This document shows positions 16,801 to 25,596 of a stretch of DNA of 51,360 bases, piece after piece. Source of the stretch: Gammaproteobacteria bacterium (GTDB lineage: Bacteria > Pseudomonadota > Gammaproteobacteria > Ga0077536). The number at the start of each line of letters is the position of its first letter. Within the stretch, counting starts at the first letter, position 1. The stretch covers positions 1 through 51,360 of the forward strand of contig JAIEQK010000107.1 in assembly GCA_019747795.1 (NCBI GenBank), given 5' to 3'. The translations under genes were made by a program, and so were the position numbers. The notes beneath the pieces were generated by a model. The model saw only the letters and a list, made by a program, of their open reading frames with translations, was not told where the DNA came from and ran no database searches.

Positions 16801-17045
16801 TCATCCTTGACGTTTATCTACTATATGCGCGAATGTTTTTCGAAACGCGGGCAACAACTCGACTTCGAACCACGGGGTCTTGCATAGCCAACCGATATTG
16901 CGCGGGCGTGGATGTGGGCGCGGGATGACACGCGGGCTATATGTGCGATAGGCCTGCACCATACAACTCACCGAGTTGTGCGCGCCGGCTAGATGCCACA
17001 TCTGAGCGGACTGGCCGAACCCCGCCGGGCGCCGCGCGAGCGTCG
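16801..17045 (-). pseudogene. Uracil-DNA glycosylase, second copy, C-terminal remnant
   Basis: The frame MWHLAGAHNSVSCMVQAYRT, then IPRPHPRPRNIGWLCKTPWF and EVELLPAFRKTF parallels the end of the intact glycosylase at 12398 (HPSPRNNRWLRTNPWFEIEL). Upstream sequence in a shifted frame gives ATLARRPAGFGQSAQ, matching the preceding part. The active-site loop half is missing. Confidence 0.75.
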
Positions 17046-17210
17046 CAGTGGCTTGTCATGACCGAACGGTATGGTAGCTACAGACCAAGTTCAGAGAATC
17101 GCGGATGACCGTCGGGGCGTCGGCCGACGGGCCATACGAGTTTTCGGTCTGCGTCTCGGATTGCAAGATCGCTGATGCATTGCGATGCGACGTTGCATGA
17201 AGCCATGGTC

Positions 17211-17373
17211 TGTTGGCGCTGACACGAAAGTGAACCATTTCCAAGCAGCGCGCCGACGTTATTGTCAGCCAGTCCGGGCCTCCTACGAACCGCGTTATCC
17301 TTGCAAATCTCCTCTATTTATCCGGCTCACTCAAACGCCGGCACGGTGACACAATCTGAGGCCGGCGCCGACA
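17211..17373 (+). mobile_element. Mini-IS21-like element, copy D
   Basis: 163 bp, from TGTTGGCGCTGACACGAAAG to GGCCGGCGCCGACA. By eye it matches the 20699 copy over most of its length, including the internal CCTCCTACGAACCGCGT block and CCGGCTCACTCAAACGCCGG. It lies between UDG debris and an IS481-type remnant. Confidence 0.8.
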
Positions 17374-17565
17374 CATATGGAAGTACCGTCATGGGAAAAG
17401 GTCCGTGAATGGGCGCGAGATAGCCGATTCCACCTCGGCCAGCGCCTGCGGTGGTAGGGGAGTCCGCTTGCCCGACCGGGTGAAGCAGGCAAAGACCAGG
17501 CTTGGCGGGTTGACTGCGACATACAGTTTGTCGAGACCCCAAAGACCTGGCGGGTCAAAGGCCTC

Positions 17566-17766
17566 TCATCCAGATTCTCGCGCTACAGTCTTATCGGAGC
17601 GCTCGCAGATCCCATTGGGTTGCGGTGACTTTGCCCGGGTCTTGGTGTGCTTGACGTGATTGCGCGCCTGGTACATCTCGTAGTCGTGCTGCTCGACGCG
17701 GTGGCAGTATTCGGTCCCACGGTCGGTCCGCATTCTCAACAGGCGGGCGAATCGGCGGGCCGACAC
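17566..17766 (-). pseudogene. IS481-type transposase (rve) fragment
   Basis: The frame RTDRGTEYCHRVEQHDYEMY, then HTKTRAKSPQPNGICERSDK matches the integrase core around the second catalytic Asp and the Glu (SPQxNGxCER) of IS481/IS3-type transposases. Both ends are lost. The stretch 17374-17565 to its left, on the same strand, translates to DKLYVAVNPPSLVFACFTRS in one frame, which I cannot assign. Confidence 0.7.
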
Positions 17767-17828
17767 GGCACTGCCAAAACCGCGCCCTCAACCCCATAAC
17801 GACGCGCCTCCTCAGCGCCGGCAACAAC

Positions 17829-18623
17829 TTACTCCGGCGCATTCGGCGCGTTGGCGCTGGCCGCAGCGCGGGCGGCGTTGACCGCGGTCAGCCCTTCAAG
17901 CGCAAGCCCGTAGCCGATACCTTCGTGGACGAGCCGTTTCAACCGTTGTGTGAGCGCCTGGCGCGTGTATCGCAGATTCAACGTGGGTTGCTTAGCCAGA
18001 TGGCGCGCAATATCCCACGCCCGAGGCAGGACCTCCCCTTGCGGAAGAATTTCGTGTACGACGCCAAGGGATTTGGCATCGGCCGCTGACAACTTCTCCT
18101 GCATCCAAAGGAAATATCTCGCCCGCGACGAACCCAATGCCTCGGCCCAGAGGATCTGCATCCCATCACCGGGCGCAATACCAAATGTCAGGTGCGGATA
18201 GTCCTGGAACCACGCGGTGTCCGATGCCACCACGATATCCATTGTGAGGATCAGTTCACTGTGCAGGGCGGCCGGGCCGTTGACCGCGCTGATGACGGGG
18301 ATATCGACCTCGAGCATGTTGACCAGCAGGCGACGCTCGTTGGTGTATGCGCGATCCCAGACGTTGGGGTCCGACACGTCGCCAAAACTGGCAAAGTCCG
18401 GGCCATCCATCCAAAGGTCGCCAGATCCGGTCCAAATCAGGACGCGGTTATCGCGGTCACACGTAATGTGGTGAAGCGCATCGCCCAGGTCGGCCTGGAA
18501 TCGGGTGTCGAACACGCAAGGGCGGCCGTCGGTGTGCATCCGAACCTCAAGTATTCCGGTCTCATTCTCCCGGCGAAACACAAGGTTCGGGTATTTGGAG
18601 AAGTAATCGGGTGACGTCGACAT
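17829..18623 (-). CDS. Crotonase-family C-C hydrolase, 6-oxocamphor-hydrolase-like
   Basis: A 264-residue crotonase-fold protein, with ATG at 18623 and GGAG eight bases upstream. It is closer to 6-oxocamphor hydrolase, which cleaves beta-diketones by a retro-Claisen reaction, than to enoyl-CoA hydratases. His121, His144, Asp153 and Glu243 sit one residue before that enzyme's known His122, His145, Asp154 and Glu244 (numbers recalled from the literature). The His45 equivalent appears to be missing. No CoA-binding pattern is obvious. A frameshifted paralogue lies at 23017-23791. Terpenoid or cyclic diketone cleavage is the likely role; the substrate is unknown. Confidence 0.8.
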   Translation of the reverse strand: MSTSPDYFSKYPNLVFRRENETGILEVRMHTDGRPCVFDTRFQADLGDALHHITCDRDNRVLIWTGSGDLWMDGPDFASFGDVSDPNVWDRAYTNERRLLVNMLEVDIPVISAVNGPAALHSELILTMDIVVASDTAWFQDYPHLTFGIAPGDGMQILWAEALGSSRARYFLWMQEKLSAADAKSLGVVHEILPQGEVLPRAWDIARHLAKQPTLNLRYTRQALTQRLKRLVHEGIGYGLALEGLTAVNAARAAASANAPNAPE

Positions 18624-18903
18624 TGTGGTACTCCGGATGAAAGTCGCGACAAGGGCGGTTCGTACGTCAAGGCAAGCCCATCGTCAGTGCGCGGGACTCG
18701 CGCCAGAGTGGCCTGCGGAAGATTTTAGCAGAGGAGTAACGCATTCATTACCGCTTCAGCGAACTACGCGCCACCACGCGTATGCCGATCGGCTTCGGCC
18801 GGACCGTGAGATCGGCTTGCGCCGGAATCGGATCGGCTTGACCCGCAATCCGCCGCCGTAGCGGTAACCCCCACCGATGTCGTCGTCGTGCCCGCGCTTA
18901 CCG

Positions 18904-19041
18904 TCACCTCCGTCGGCGACCTGACCGCCTTGGTCCGGCTCCATGCCCTGTGTGCAGTATGCCCAGGTTCGGCCCCTTGGACATACCCAGCAGCAGTGCG
19001 GATCCGCCGGTAGCCGCCAGAAAAATCTGCGAGTTAACCAT
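18904..19041 (-). CDS. Possible 45-residue membrane-anchored small protein
   Basis: An ATG at 19041 follows a near-perfect AGGAGG five to six bases upstream. The frame starts MVNSQIFLAATGGSALLLGM, a plausible short membrane helix or signal, and ends GPRRSGRRRR. In the next frame the sequence continues GGQVADGGDGKRGHDDDIGG, a Gly/Asp-rich tail, so a frameshifted longer protein is also possible. No family recognised. The 18624-18903 interval carries repeated ATCGGCTT(C/G)xGCCGG blocks near 18784-18836 and no other gene. Confidence 0.35.
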   Translation of the reverse strand: MVNSQIFLAATGGSALLLGMSKGPNLGILHTGHGAGPRRSGRRRR

Positions 19042-19423
19042 GCCATTGTCCCCTCCTCTGCAATTTAACGCGCAGCCCACGCTCTGTCGTCGATTCTGCA
19101 TCTTCTGCCGCCGGGAAAACGCCGACCAGTCAGGACGACGATATGTCGCTTCAACCGTGGCCGCAGTTCAACAGACGTCGCCTTGTTATGCTTATTCGCG
19201 CCAATCGCTTGTTTGATTACATGCCAGACAAAATTTGGAACGCTGGCCCGCGTCTACGGCGACCAACAGGGATTTCGTTGCGCTAAGAATGAAGTTCAGC
19301 AGGAAGCGAGGCGGTGGCCGAGACCAGCACGGGCGAGAAACACGCTGGTCAAATTCAATAATTTGTCGGCCCGGCGCAGCTATTTGAGATTGCGTCAGCG
19401 GCGCACTTTGAGGAGCAATCGAA
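19042..19423. other. Gene-free stretch
   Basis: No coding sequence with a recognisable family or good ribosome site is visible between the small minus-strand frame and the DUF1348 gene. The last 20 bases hold that gene's ribosome site (GAGGAG). Confidence 0.5.
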
Positions 19424-19900
19424 ATGACCCAAGACACTGCACGACCACCGTTACCACCCTTCACGCGGGAAACTGCGATGCAGAAGGTCCGTCTGGCAGA
19501 AGACGCGTGGAACAGTCGCGACCCTCAACGCGTCGCGCTCGCCTATACACTGGACAGTCGTTGGCGCAATCGCAGTGAATTTCCACGTGGGCGCGCTGAA
19601 ATCGAGACATTCCTTGAGCGCAAATGGCAACGGGAACTCGACTACCGGTTGATCAAGGAGCTGTGGGCCCATGACACCCATAGAATTGCTGTGCGATTCG
19701 CCTACGAGTGGCGCGACCGCGACGACAACTGGTTCCGATCCTATGGCAACGAGAACTGGGAGTTCGACGAACACGGCCTGATGCGGCTGCGTTTTGCCAG
19801 CATCAACGATTTACCGATTGCCACGGCTGACCGCCAATTTCACTGGCCGCAAGGCCGACGCCCCGACGATCATCCGGGCCTGAGCGATCTGGGATTGTGA
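19424..19900 (+). CDS. DUF1348 (NTF2-like) protein
   Basis: A 158-residue cone-shaped NTF2/SnoaL-fold protein of the DUF1348 group. The hallmarks are [59 protein letters not shown] and [20 protein letters not shown] lies about eight bases upstream of the ATG. Members are small soluble proteins of unknown catalytic role, often near oxidative or detoxification genes. It looks intact and monocistronic. Confidence 0.9.
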   Translation: MTQDTARPPLPPFTRETAMQKVRLAEDAWNSRDPQRVALAYTLDSRWRNRSEFPRGRAEIETFLERKWQRELDYRLIKELWAHDTHRIAVRFAYEWRDRDDNWFRSYGNENWEFDEHGLMRLRFASINDLPIATADRQFHWPQGRRPDDHPGLSDLGL

Positions 19901-20090
19901 GTGCAGCTCCGGGTGCTGAAACGGGGCGCGGACGCAATCCAGCGGCTGCTAATGTAGTTCGTGCGACCGAAAGCGGTTTTCGTGGTGAATATCCCGGTCG
20001 TCGTCACGGGGACACATTAAGTTGCGCAGACGCAAGTGCTGCCGTGTATGGGTGGGTTCGTCGCTCCGCGAAGCCATCAATGAGAAGGCC

Positions 20091-20253
20091 TGTTGGCGCC
20101 GAAGCAGATTTGAGCCATTTCCGGGACGTGCGCCGGTCCTTCGGTGAGCCAGCAAGACGGTTCCGAACCCCGTGCCGCTGCTGGGGTTTGAGCCAAGATT
20201 GCTGGCTTACTAGAGCAATAGCAGCGTGACTCAATCCGGGGCCGGCGCCAACA
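20091..20253 (+). mobile_element. Mini-IS21-like element, copy E
   Basis: 163 bp from TGTTGGCGCCGAAGCAGATT to GGCCGGCGCCAACA. TGAGCCA occurs at about 20112, 20145 and 20194, with TGACTCAAT near the right end. Its interior differs from the 17211/20699 subfamily but keeps the length and end design. Confidence 0.8.
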
Positions 20254-20385
20254 CCTGATGGAGTCGCTATCGGGTGCTTGCGATTTTTATAGCGATTTTG
20301 GTATCCAACAAGCGTATGCAGCGATTTGAGGGCGGCTGTAGAAAGCTGACCCCGCAAAACTAACATGACGCCCCAAAGCCGTGTT

Positions 20386-20697
20386 TTAGTCCGGCTTGGA
20401 AGCGTCGGCATCGCGTGATCTCCGCCATTGCCCGGGAGACCTGCCGACTAGCCGCTTGAAAGCCGCGCCAAACGACGCCTGGCTGCCATAGCCGACCGAT
20501 AGTGCCAGTTCGGTGAGTTTGGTATCAGGATTGTTCAGCGCAAGGGCCTGAGCCCGTTCAATTCGGCACTGCGTAAGTGCAGCGTGAGGAGTCATGCCGG
20601 TACTTTCCTTAAAAGCCCGACAGAATTGTGAGGGACTCAAGCCTGCGATACCCGCAAGTTCCTTTAAATCGACGTCGCGTTCAAGGTTGGCCCACAT
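20386..20697 (-). pseudogene. AraC-family regulator, DNA-binding domain only
   Basis: A 103-residue open frame holds the complete AraC double helix-turn-helix: LKELAGIAGLSPSQFCRAFK, ALTQCRIERAQALAL, ELALSVGYGSQASFGAAFKR, then a normal C-terminus. The sensor domain is gone. The first codon (ATG, 20697-20695) sits one base from the left end of mini-IS copy F at 20699. A stand-alone DNA-binding domain could in principle still be made. Confidence 0.8.
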
Positions 20698-20698
20698 G

Positions 20699-20861
20699 TG
20701 TTGGCGCCGACACGAAAGTGAGCCATTTCCAAGCAGCGCGCCGACGTTATGCTGAGCCAGTCCGAGCCTCCTACGAACCGCGTCACCCCTGTAAATCTCC
20801 TCAATTTATCCGGCTCACTCAAACGCCGGCAAGGTGGCTCAATTTGAGACCGGCGCCAACA
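20699..20861 (+). mobile_element. Mini-IS21-like element, copy F (best preserved)
   Basis: 163 bp with inverted ends TGTTGGCGCCG/CGGCGCCAACA. Left-side repeats are AGTGAGCCATTTCC (about +18) and GCTGAGCCAG (about +53). Right-side repeats are CCGGCTCACTC and GGTGGCTCAATTTGAG. TG...CA termini with several imbricated subterminal repeats are typical of IS21-family ends. No istA/istB sequence lies inside. Confidence 0.85.
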
Positions 20862-21257
20862 ATACTGGTCACGTGAAGTTTGCGTGTCTGCGGAAGGTAA
20901 TCAGATCAGTTTCGCCGACTGCATCGTCGCAGGTTCCACTGATTGTGGGTGTACCGGAGATGATTGCTTGTGTTATTCGCCCAAGGGCGACAAACAGAGA
21001 CGTAGGCCGGCTGATTCAAAAGAGCGGAGTTGCAAGCAAGGCCCCAACAGTTCATGCGGGTAGGAATTTCGTCGCTATCCTATGGCAGCATGCTGCTAGC
21101 GCCTGGCAGAGATGCCGCCCACGCGCTAGCCTGGTCTCGAAGCGGGCAAAACCCCGATGGTGCTCGATTTCCCGGATGTGCGCGGTTATGTTTGCACATG
21201 CCGGGCCGTGGTAACGCCCCGTCTCGTCACGTAATCAACGGGTATCATCGTCAAGTC
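20862..21257. other. Gene-free stretch
   Basis: No recognisable coding sequence, and the missing AraC sensor domain is not found here. The long frame that runs into the DUF2652 gene has no supported start before 21258. Confidence 0.5.
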
Positions 21258-21620
21258 ATGAGCACGCTCATCCGCAACACCGACGCTGTTCTTGTTATTG
21301 TCGACATCAGTGGCTACACGCGCTTCGTGCAGCAACGCCCGGTCAGTCTCGAACACGCAGAGTCCATCGTAACTGAGCTGATCGAGTCCATCATCGACCA
21401 GGCAAGTAATCCTCTGGTGGTCAACAAACTGGAGGGTGACGCGGCGCTGCTTTACGCGGAAACGCACGGTGACCGGGGCGTAGCGATAGCCAGCGTTGTT
21501 GGGCAGCTTGCTCGGTTTTTTTCGGTCTTTTCCAGCAGCCTTGATCGCATCAAGGCCGCCCGCAGTCGCTGTAATTGTGATGCCTGTCCGACAGGTTCCT
21601 CGGGTCCGCTCCGTTGGTGA
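21258..21620 (+). pseudogene. DUF2652 protein, 3'-truncated
   Basis: From the ATG at 21258 the frame matches DUF2652, a nucleotide-cyclase-related family: VLVIVDISGYTRFVQQRPVS, LEHAESIVTELIESIIDQAS, NKLEGDAALLYAE, then CNCDAC. After CNCDAC the homologous sequence shifts frame (RQVPRVRSVGDAVSAVRFFE, running to 21738) and loses the usual C-terminal third. The DISGYTRF metal-site motif is intact, but the fold would be incomplete. Confidence 0.75.
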
Positions 21621-21763
21621 TGCAGTCAGCGCAGTTAGATTTTTCGAGCGCGGTATTAGCAGAACCTGCTACGAGAAAATTGGGCGCTTGAATTATCTGG
21701 ATAACGGATTGCTTCCGAAAATGCTGCGAACCAGATAAGTATGCGGACTCCAATCAGATGCTA

Positions 21764-22108
21764 TCAGGCATTCGCGCGGGATTTCTCTATCAGGATCTCT
21801 TTCACGTTGCCGTTTGCCGTAAAGCTTGCGATGAGAAGGTAGGGAGCGAGCACGGAAGTTCCGCCAACTAAGCCCAGGAAGCCAAGGGCTAATCCGGTAG
21901 GCGAGAAGTGATGGCGCCAAGCCAGCCAAAATCCGGAAAGAATGAGCAGGCAACTGAAGTCAACGTTGAACTGACCGGGCCAGGTCATTCGGAATATGTC
22001 ACCGAAAAAAATCGGTAGGAGATTCCAGCCCTGATTTGTTCCTACGACACCCGTATAGGCAAATAGGACGACGATCATAATCAGCAAGAGTATTCGGAAC
22101 GCGCCCAT
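21764..22108 (-). CDS. Small integral membrane protein, unknown family
   Basis: 114 residues from the ATG at 22108 (AGGGG eight bases upstream). Three hydrophobic helices are visible: ILLLIMIVVLFAYTGVVG, VDFSCLLILSGFWLAWRH and LALGFLGLVGGTSVLAPYLL. The loop NLLPIFFGDIFRMTWPGQFN and the HHFSPTG turn look conserved, as in small DUF-type membrane proteins. I do not recognise a characterised relative. It is convergent with the DUF2652 remnant. Confidence 0.65.
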   Translation of the reverse strand: MGAFRILLLIMIVVLFAYTGVVGTNQGWNLLPIFFGDIFRMTWPGQFNVDFSCLLILSGFWLAWRHHFSPTGLALGFLGLVGGTSVLAPYLLIASFTANGNVKEILIEKSRANA

Positions 22109-23016
22109 ATATTCAGATCCCCTACCGCTCAAATGTTTTGGGGCGGCATGTGATGTCGCCAATCGGCCTGGTGAACGATATTTCAGGCTGCCCGTTCACG
22201 CCAATTACCTCTGAGGTCATCGAGCGTCGTAAGCGGTGGCTCGCGTGGCCAAGGCTGGCGGGCAGTCTTCGAAGCTGAATCTAGGCACCAAAAACGTAAA
22301 TTGCCGACTAGCAGTCGCGCAACAGCTATCGATTTCTCCATCGGTCGTATAGACGCCGAAGCGTTTGCGCTACACAAACTGGTAGCCTGCATTCCATATC
22401 TGCTTTCAGCGTGCAATTCGTAGTTTTCGTTCCATGGGTGGGGGACGCAAAGGTTGATGACTCTGTCTGTCGTCATCCGGCCGCTTTATCACTGTCCGCG
22501 GAAATAAGAAAGTTCCGGCTAGCCGCCCGTCAGTTAACAACACAGTTGGCGTATGCGGGTTGTTCCGTGCGCAATGGCCGCTATGGCGTTGGGGGGAGAT
22601 GACCAACTGAGGCGGTTAGCCGGACAAGGAAGCCCCAAACACCGAGCCGTTTGCGAGAGGGGGAGTTATAACCCCGCAAATGGGGAGTGACGATGCGGAA
22701 ACTTCGTAGCGGCCCCGCATAGTCATGGCTAAACCGGACCGACAGGTCCAATATAGGTTGGCGCGAGAAAAGCTGTCAAGCGTCTCGTGTGGTCTTGGCC
22801 AACGTAGTCGCCGCGGCTGTTTCTGCACTGGTATTGTTTGAACGATTAAGAACTCTGTGGTGAAAGTAATGCTTGAGCGACGCGCAAAGCGAAGTATCGA
22901 AAATCCGTAGTAACGGCAGTATTCAACTCTTTGCGGTGGATCTTCGTCCTCGTTGGAAAATCACGATAGAGAGCAGGCATTCCCCGCGCAACAGACCATC
23001 ATTGATGGGAGGATCC
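22109..23016. other. Long gene-free stretch
   Basis: About 900 bp without a gene I can support. The frame entering from 22873 only becomes credible at the ATG at 23017 (GGGAGG upstream). No known repeat of this window occurs in it. Confidence 0.5.
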
Positions 23017-23791
23017 ATGACGACCTTCGATTCCTATGCAAGCAAATATCGACACCTGCGCATGGAGCGCCGTGACGGCATCCTCCAGATCACTTTGCAT
23101 TCTGATGGCCAGACGTTGCGCTGGGGAAGCGGACCCCACGGAGAGTTTGGCCCGGCATTTCGCGACATCGGTGCAGATCCGGACAACAAGGTCATTATCA
23201 TGACCGGCGTCGGCGATGCCTTCATTGAAGCGGTGGACTCGTCCAATGTTGGCAAACGCCTGCCGACATCGGAAATGTCACCGCGGACCTGGAACCAAAT
23301 CTACTGGAACGTTAAACAGCTACTGATGAATCTGCTCGAAATCGAAGTGCCGATGATCGCGGCGGTCAACGGCCCGGTTTCGATTCACGCTGAATTGGCC
23401 GTGCTCTGTGACATTGTGCTCGCATGTTGAACATGCGTCATTTCAGGATGCGCCCCATTTCCCTAACGGACTCGTCCCGGGCGACGGGGTGCACGTAATT
23501 TGGCCCTTGGTACTGGGTATCAACCGTGGGCGCTACTTTCTGCTGACCGGTCAGACACTTTCTGCGCGGCGCGCTGAGGAGATGGGCGTAGTGAACGAAG
23601 TGCTGCCTGCGGATAAATTGCTCGCGCGTGCGTGGGAACTGGCTGAGCAACTGGCGGGCCAACCGCCGCTCACGCTGCGTTATGCGCGCATCCTTTTGAC
23701 TCAGCGATTGAAGCAGCTGATGCTGGAGCAACTTGGACATGGTCTGGCCCTGCTGGGCTTGGGCGCGAATGACTATTGGCCTGCGGGGTGA
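23017..23791 (+). pseudogene. 6-oxocamphor-hydrolase-like crotonase, single frameshift
   Basis: The 5' part (23017 to about 23425, ending VLCDIVLAC) and the 3' part (EHASFQDAPHFPNGLVPGDG onward) are in adjacent frames. One extra base in GCATGTTGAACATG explains the break. The joined protein keeps equivalents of His41, His124, His147 and Asp156, corresponding to His45, His122, His145 and Asp154 of 6-oxocamphor hydrolase. At the Glu244 position it reads LALLGLG, a Leu. The rest of the frame is clean, so inactivation looks recent. It sits 62 bp before the HAD gene on the same strand. Confidence 0.85.
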
Positions 23792-23853
23792 AGGAGTTTT
23801 TTTGCAGACACATATAGTCCTGATAGCGGCCGCGACCGTGAGGGTAAGCCGAC

Positions 23854-24573
23854 ATGAATCTTAATGGCATCAAAGCGCTGACCTTCGACACCGGCGGTAC
23901 CATCCTCGACTGGCACTCGGGAGTGCGTGCCGCACTCGCATTGGCCGGCGCCAGACACGGGGTGAGCAAGGACTGGTCTGCACTCGCCAACGAATTTCGA
24001 AGTCGGTCGCTGAAGCGGATGCTGAATCACGGTGAACTAGCGCCCGCCACCTTGAATTTCGACGACGTGCATCGCGAAACGCTGGAGCAGTTGCTAGCCG
24101 ACCATGAGCTCGAGATGTTCTCCGCAGAAGATCGGCACGGTATCTGGTGGGACGCGATTCACAATCTTGCTTGCTGGCCAGATTTTCCGAGCACGCTTCC
24201 AGTCCTGCGCAGAAAGCTTCTATGCGTTTCGTTCACCATTCTGAGCTTCCGCATCATCATGGACACTGCCAGGCGCAATAGCCTTAGTTGGGATGCAGTG
24301 ATCTCCTGTGAGGCTATAGGCAAATACAAGCTATTGCCTGAAGCCTACCTGACCTGCGCCAGATACCTTCAGCTGGACCCTTCCGAATGTTGCATGGTTG
24401 CTTGCCACAATTTTGATCTCAATGCCGCGAAAGCATGCGGCTTTATGACTGCCTTCGTCCGTCGCCCTGACGAGTGGGGTGCCGGCGGGCCACCCGACCC
24501 AACCCCTGACCCCCGACACGATATTGTTGTGGATACGTTTCCGGATCTGGCTCGTATTTTGGGATGCAGCTAA
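23854..24573 (+). CDS. HAD-superfamily hydrolase, 2-haloacid-dehalogenase-like
   Basis: 239 residues. Motif I is KALTFDTGGTILDW with the Asp nucleophile, motif II is the Ser in LCVSFTILSF, motif III is the Lys in AIGKYKLLPEAY, and motif IV is the acidic stretch CHNFDLNAAKACGF. The region CMVACHNFDLNAAKACGFMT, with RRPDEWG after it, is typical of haloacid-dehalogenase-type HADs. GAGGG lies nine bases before the ATG. A nearby haloalkane-dehalogenase-like gene (26016) makes dehalogenation attractive, but phosphatase activity cannot be excluded. A terminator follows. Confidence 0.85.
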   Translation: MNLNGIKALTFDTGGTILDWHSGVRAALALAGARHGVSKDWSALANEFRSRSLKRMLNHGELAPATLNFDDVHRETLEQLLADHELEMFSAEDRHGIWWDAIHNLACWPDFPSTLPVLRRKLLCVSFTILSFRIIMDTARRNSLSWDAVISCEAIGKYKLLPEAYLTCARYLQLDPSECCMVACHNFDLNAAKACGFMTAFVRRPDEWGAGGPPDPTPDPRHDIVVDTFPDLARILGCS

Positions 24574-24763
24574 GCGCTTCTTCGATTTCGCTGCAGGCAA
24601 CTTCGATCTCGCTACCTGGCTTACAAAGACGACGTTTTCGTGCATTCACGTATAAGTTCTCGCAAACGCATGGGAAAGGCGGGGGACGGTTTCGTCTGAT
24701 GCTTGTTGGATTTCAGCGGCAGATAGCGTGGCAATTGCGCGGACGCGGCAGGGTTCGCATGGG

Positions 24764-24794
24764 CCAGGCCGCACACCGAGCGGCCTGGCGTTTT
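24764..24794. terminator. Rho-independent terminator between convergent genes
   Basis: CCAGGCCGC-ACACCGA-GCGGCCTGG makes a perfect 9-bp stem with a 7-base loop, followed on the plus strand by CGTTTTATGCTTT. It lies 190 bp beyond the HAD gene and 29 bp beyond the stop of the convergent selenoprotein candidate, and can serve both. Confidence 0.8.
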
Positions 24795-24822
24795 ATGCTT
24801 TGAGCGATGAGCCGGAAAGGGC

Positions 24823-25476
24823 TCAACCTCCCTGGAGTCTTCTCACTACCTCAAGGGTATGCTCCGGTTCAGGGCGCACGGTGTAGTCCGGGTCGACATC
24901 GACCGCGCGCACAATCCCGTTGCTGTCGATCACGAAGCGACCGGGCATAGGCAGCGTCCAGCTGTCATCGCCATCGAACTTCGGCAGGTCAATGCCAAAG
25001 CTGCTATAAATCGCCTCGAGATCGGTTGGCAATTTGAATCTCAGACCGAGCTTTGCCGCATAGGCGTTGTTAGGATCGCTCAGAATGTCGAAGCTGAGAT
25101 TGTTCTTTTCGACAATGGAGAGCCCTAGCTCTGGCAACTGCGGTGAGAGTGCTACCAGACTTGCGCCAAGGTCCTGCAAGGGTTTTGCGATGTCCTGCAA
25201 AGCGTACAGCTCTGCAACACAATAGGGTCACCAATGACCGCGGAATACGGTCAGGACAACAGCGCCCTTGCCCAGGAGGCTTTGGGAGGAAACCGGTGCG
25301 CCGCGCATGTTGGTGAGTTGGAAGGACGGGAGTGTATCGCCCACCTTGATAACACCATCGAGGATCCCCGACGCCCGCAGGTCGGCAGTCGCCCGCTGCA
25401 TGACCGCCAGTTTGTCTGGCGGGATCCTCTTCACCGCGCCGTCGCTGATCTCAGTTAATTTTTGACTCAGACTCAT
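24823..25476 (-). CDS. Peroxiredoxin-like AhpC/TSA protein, candidate selenoprotein (UxxC)
   Basis: Start ATG at 25476 with AGGAGG four bases upstream. Read through an in-frame TGA (25230-25228), the product has 217 residues. The AhpC/TSA fold runs from KVGDTLPSFQLTNMRG through GAVVLTVFRGHW, position 83, PYC, then LQDLGASLVALSPQLPELGL, FDILSDPNNAYAAKLGLRFK and GRFVIDSNGIVRAVDVDPDY. Position 83 is the peroxidatic Cys in relatives (HWCPYC), and here its codon is TGA, giving U83-P-Y-C86. All 134 codons after it are open and conserved. A stem-loop of bacterial SECIS geometry begins 12 bases after the TGA. UxxC forms are known among thioredoxin-fold bacterial selenoproteins. The alternative is a nonsense mutation, possible in a region rich in pseudogenes. 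No selA/B/C lies in the window. Confidence 0.75.
25196..25230 (-). promoter_or_regulatory. UGA codon and candidate bacterial SECIS element
   Basis: On the transcript, UGA is followed by 11 bases, then UGCAGAGC-UGUAC-GCUUUGCA: an 8-bp stem with one G-U pair and a five-base loop. The loop begins 19 bases after the UGA, within the roughly 16-37 described for bacterial SECIS elements, and has G at its second position, as the general bacterial consensus asks. Folding was judged by eye only. Confidence 0.55.
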
Positions 25477-25524
25477 TTGTCCTCCTACGGACTGATTTGA
25501 CGAAATAAACGTAGCATCCGCCAC

Positions 25525-25548
25525 TATTAAGTCGACTGTTGCTTAATA
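25525..25548. promoter_or_regulatory. Inverted repeat upstream of the selenoprotein candidate
   Basis: TATTAAG-N10-CTTAATA is a perfect 7-bp dyad, 49 bp upstream of the ATG, in the only A/T-rich part of the gap before this gene. Spacing of about 17 bp between half-site centres suits a dimeric regulator. The factor is unknown. Confidence 0.35.
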
Positions 25549-25596
25549 TTCGAGGTAGTCGTCGACCAGATTCGTGCGCCGCTTCTGCAAGCCAGC

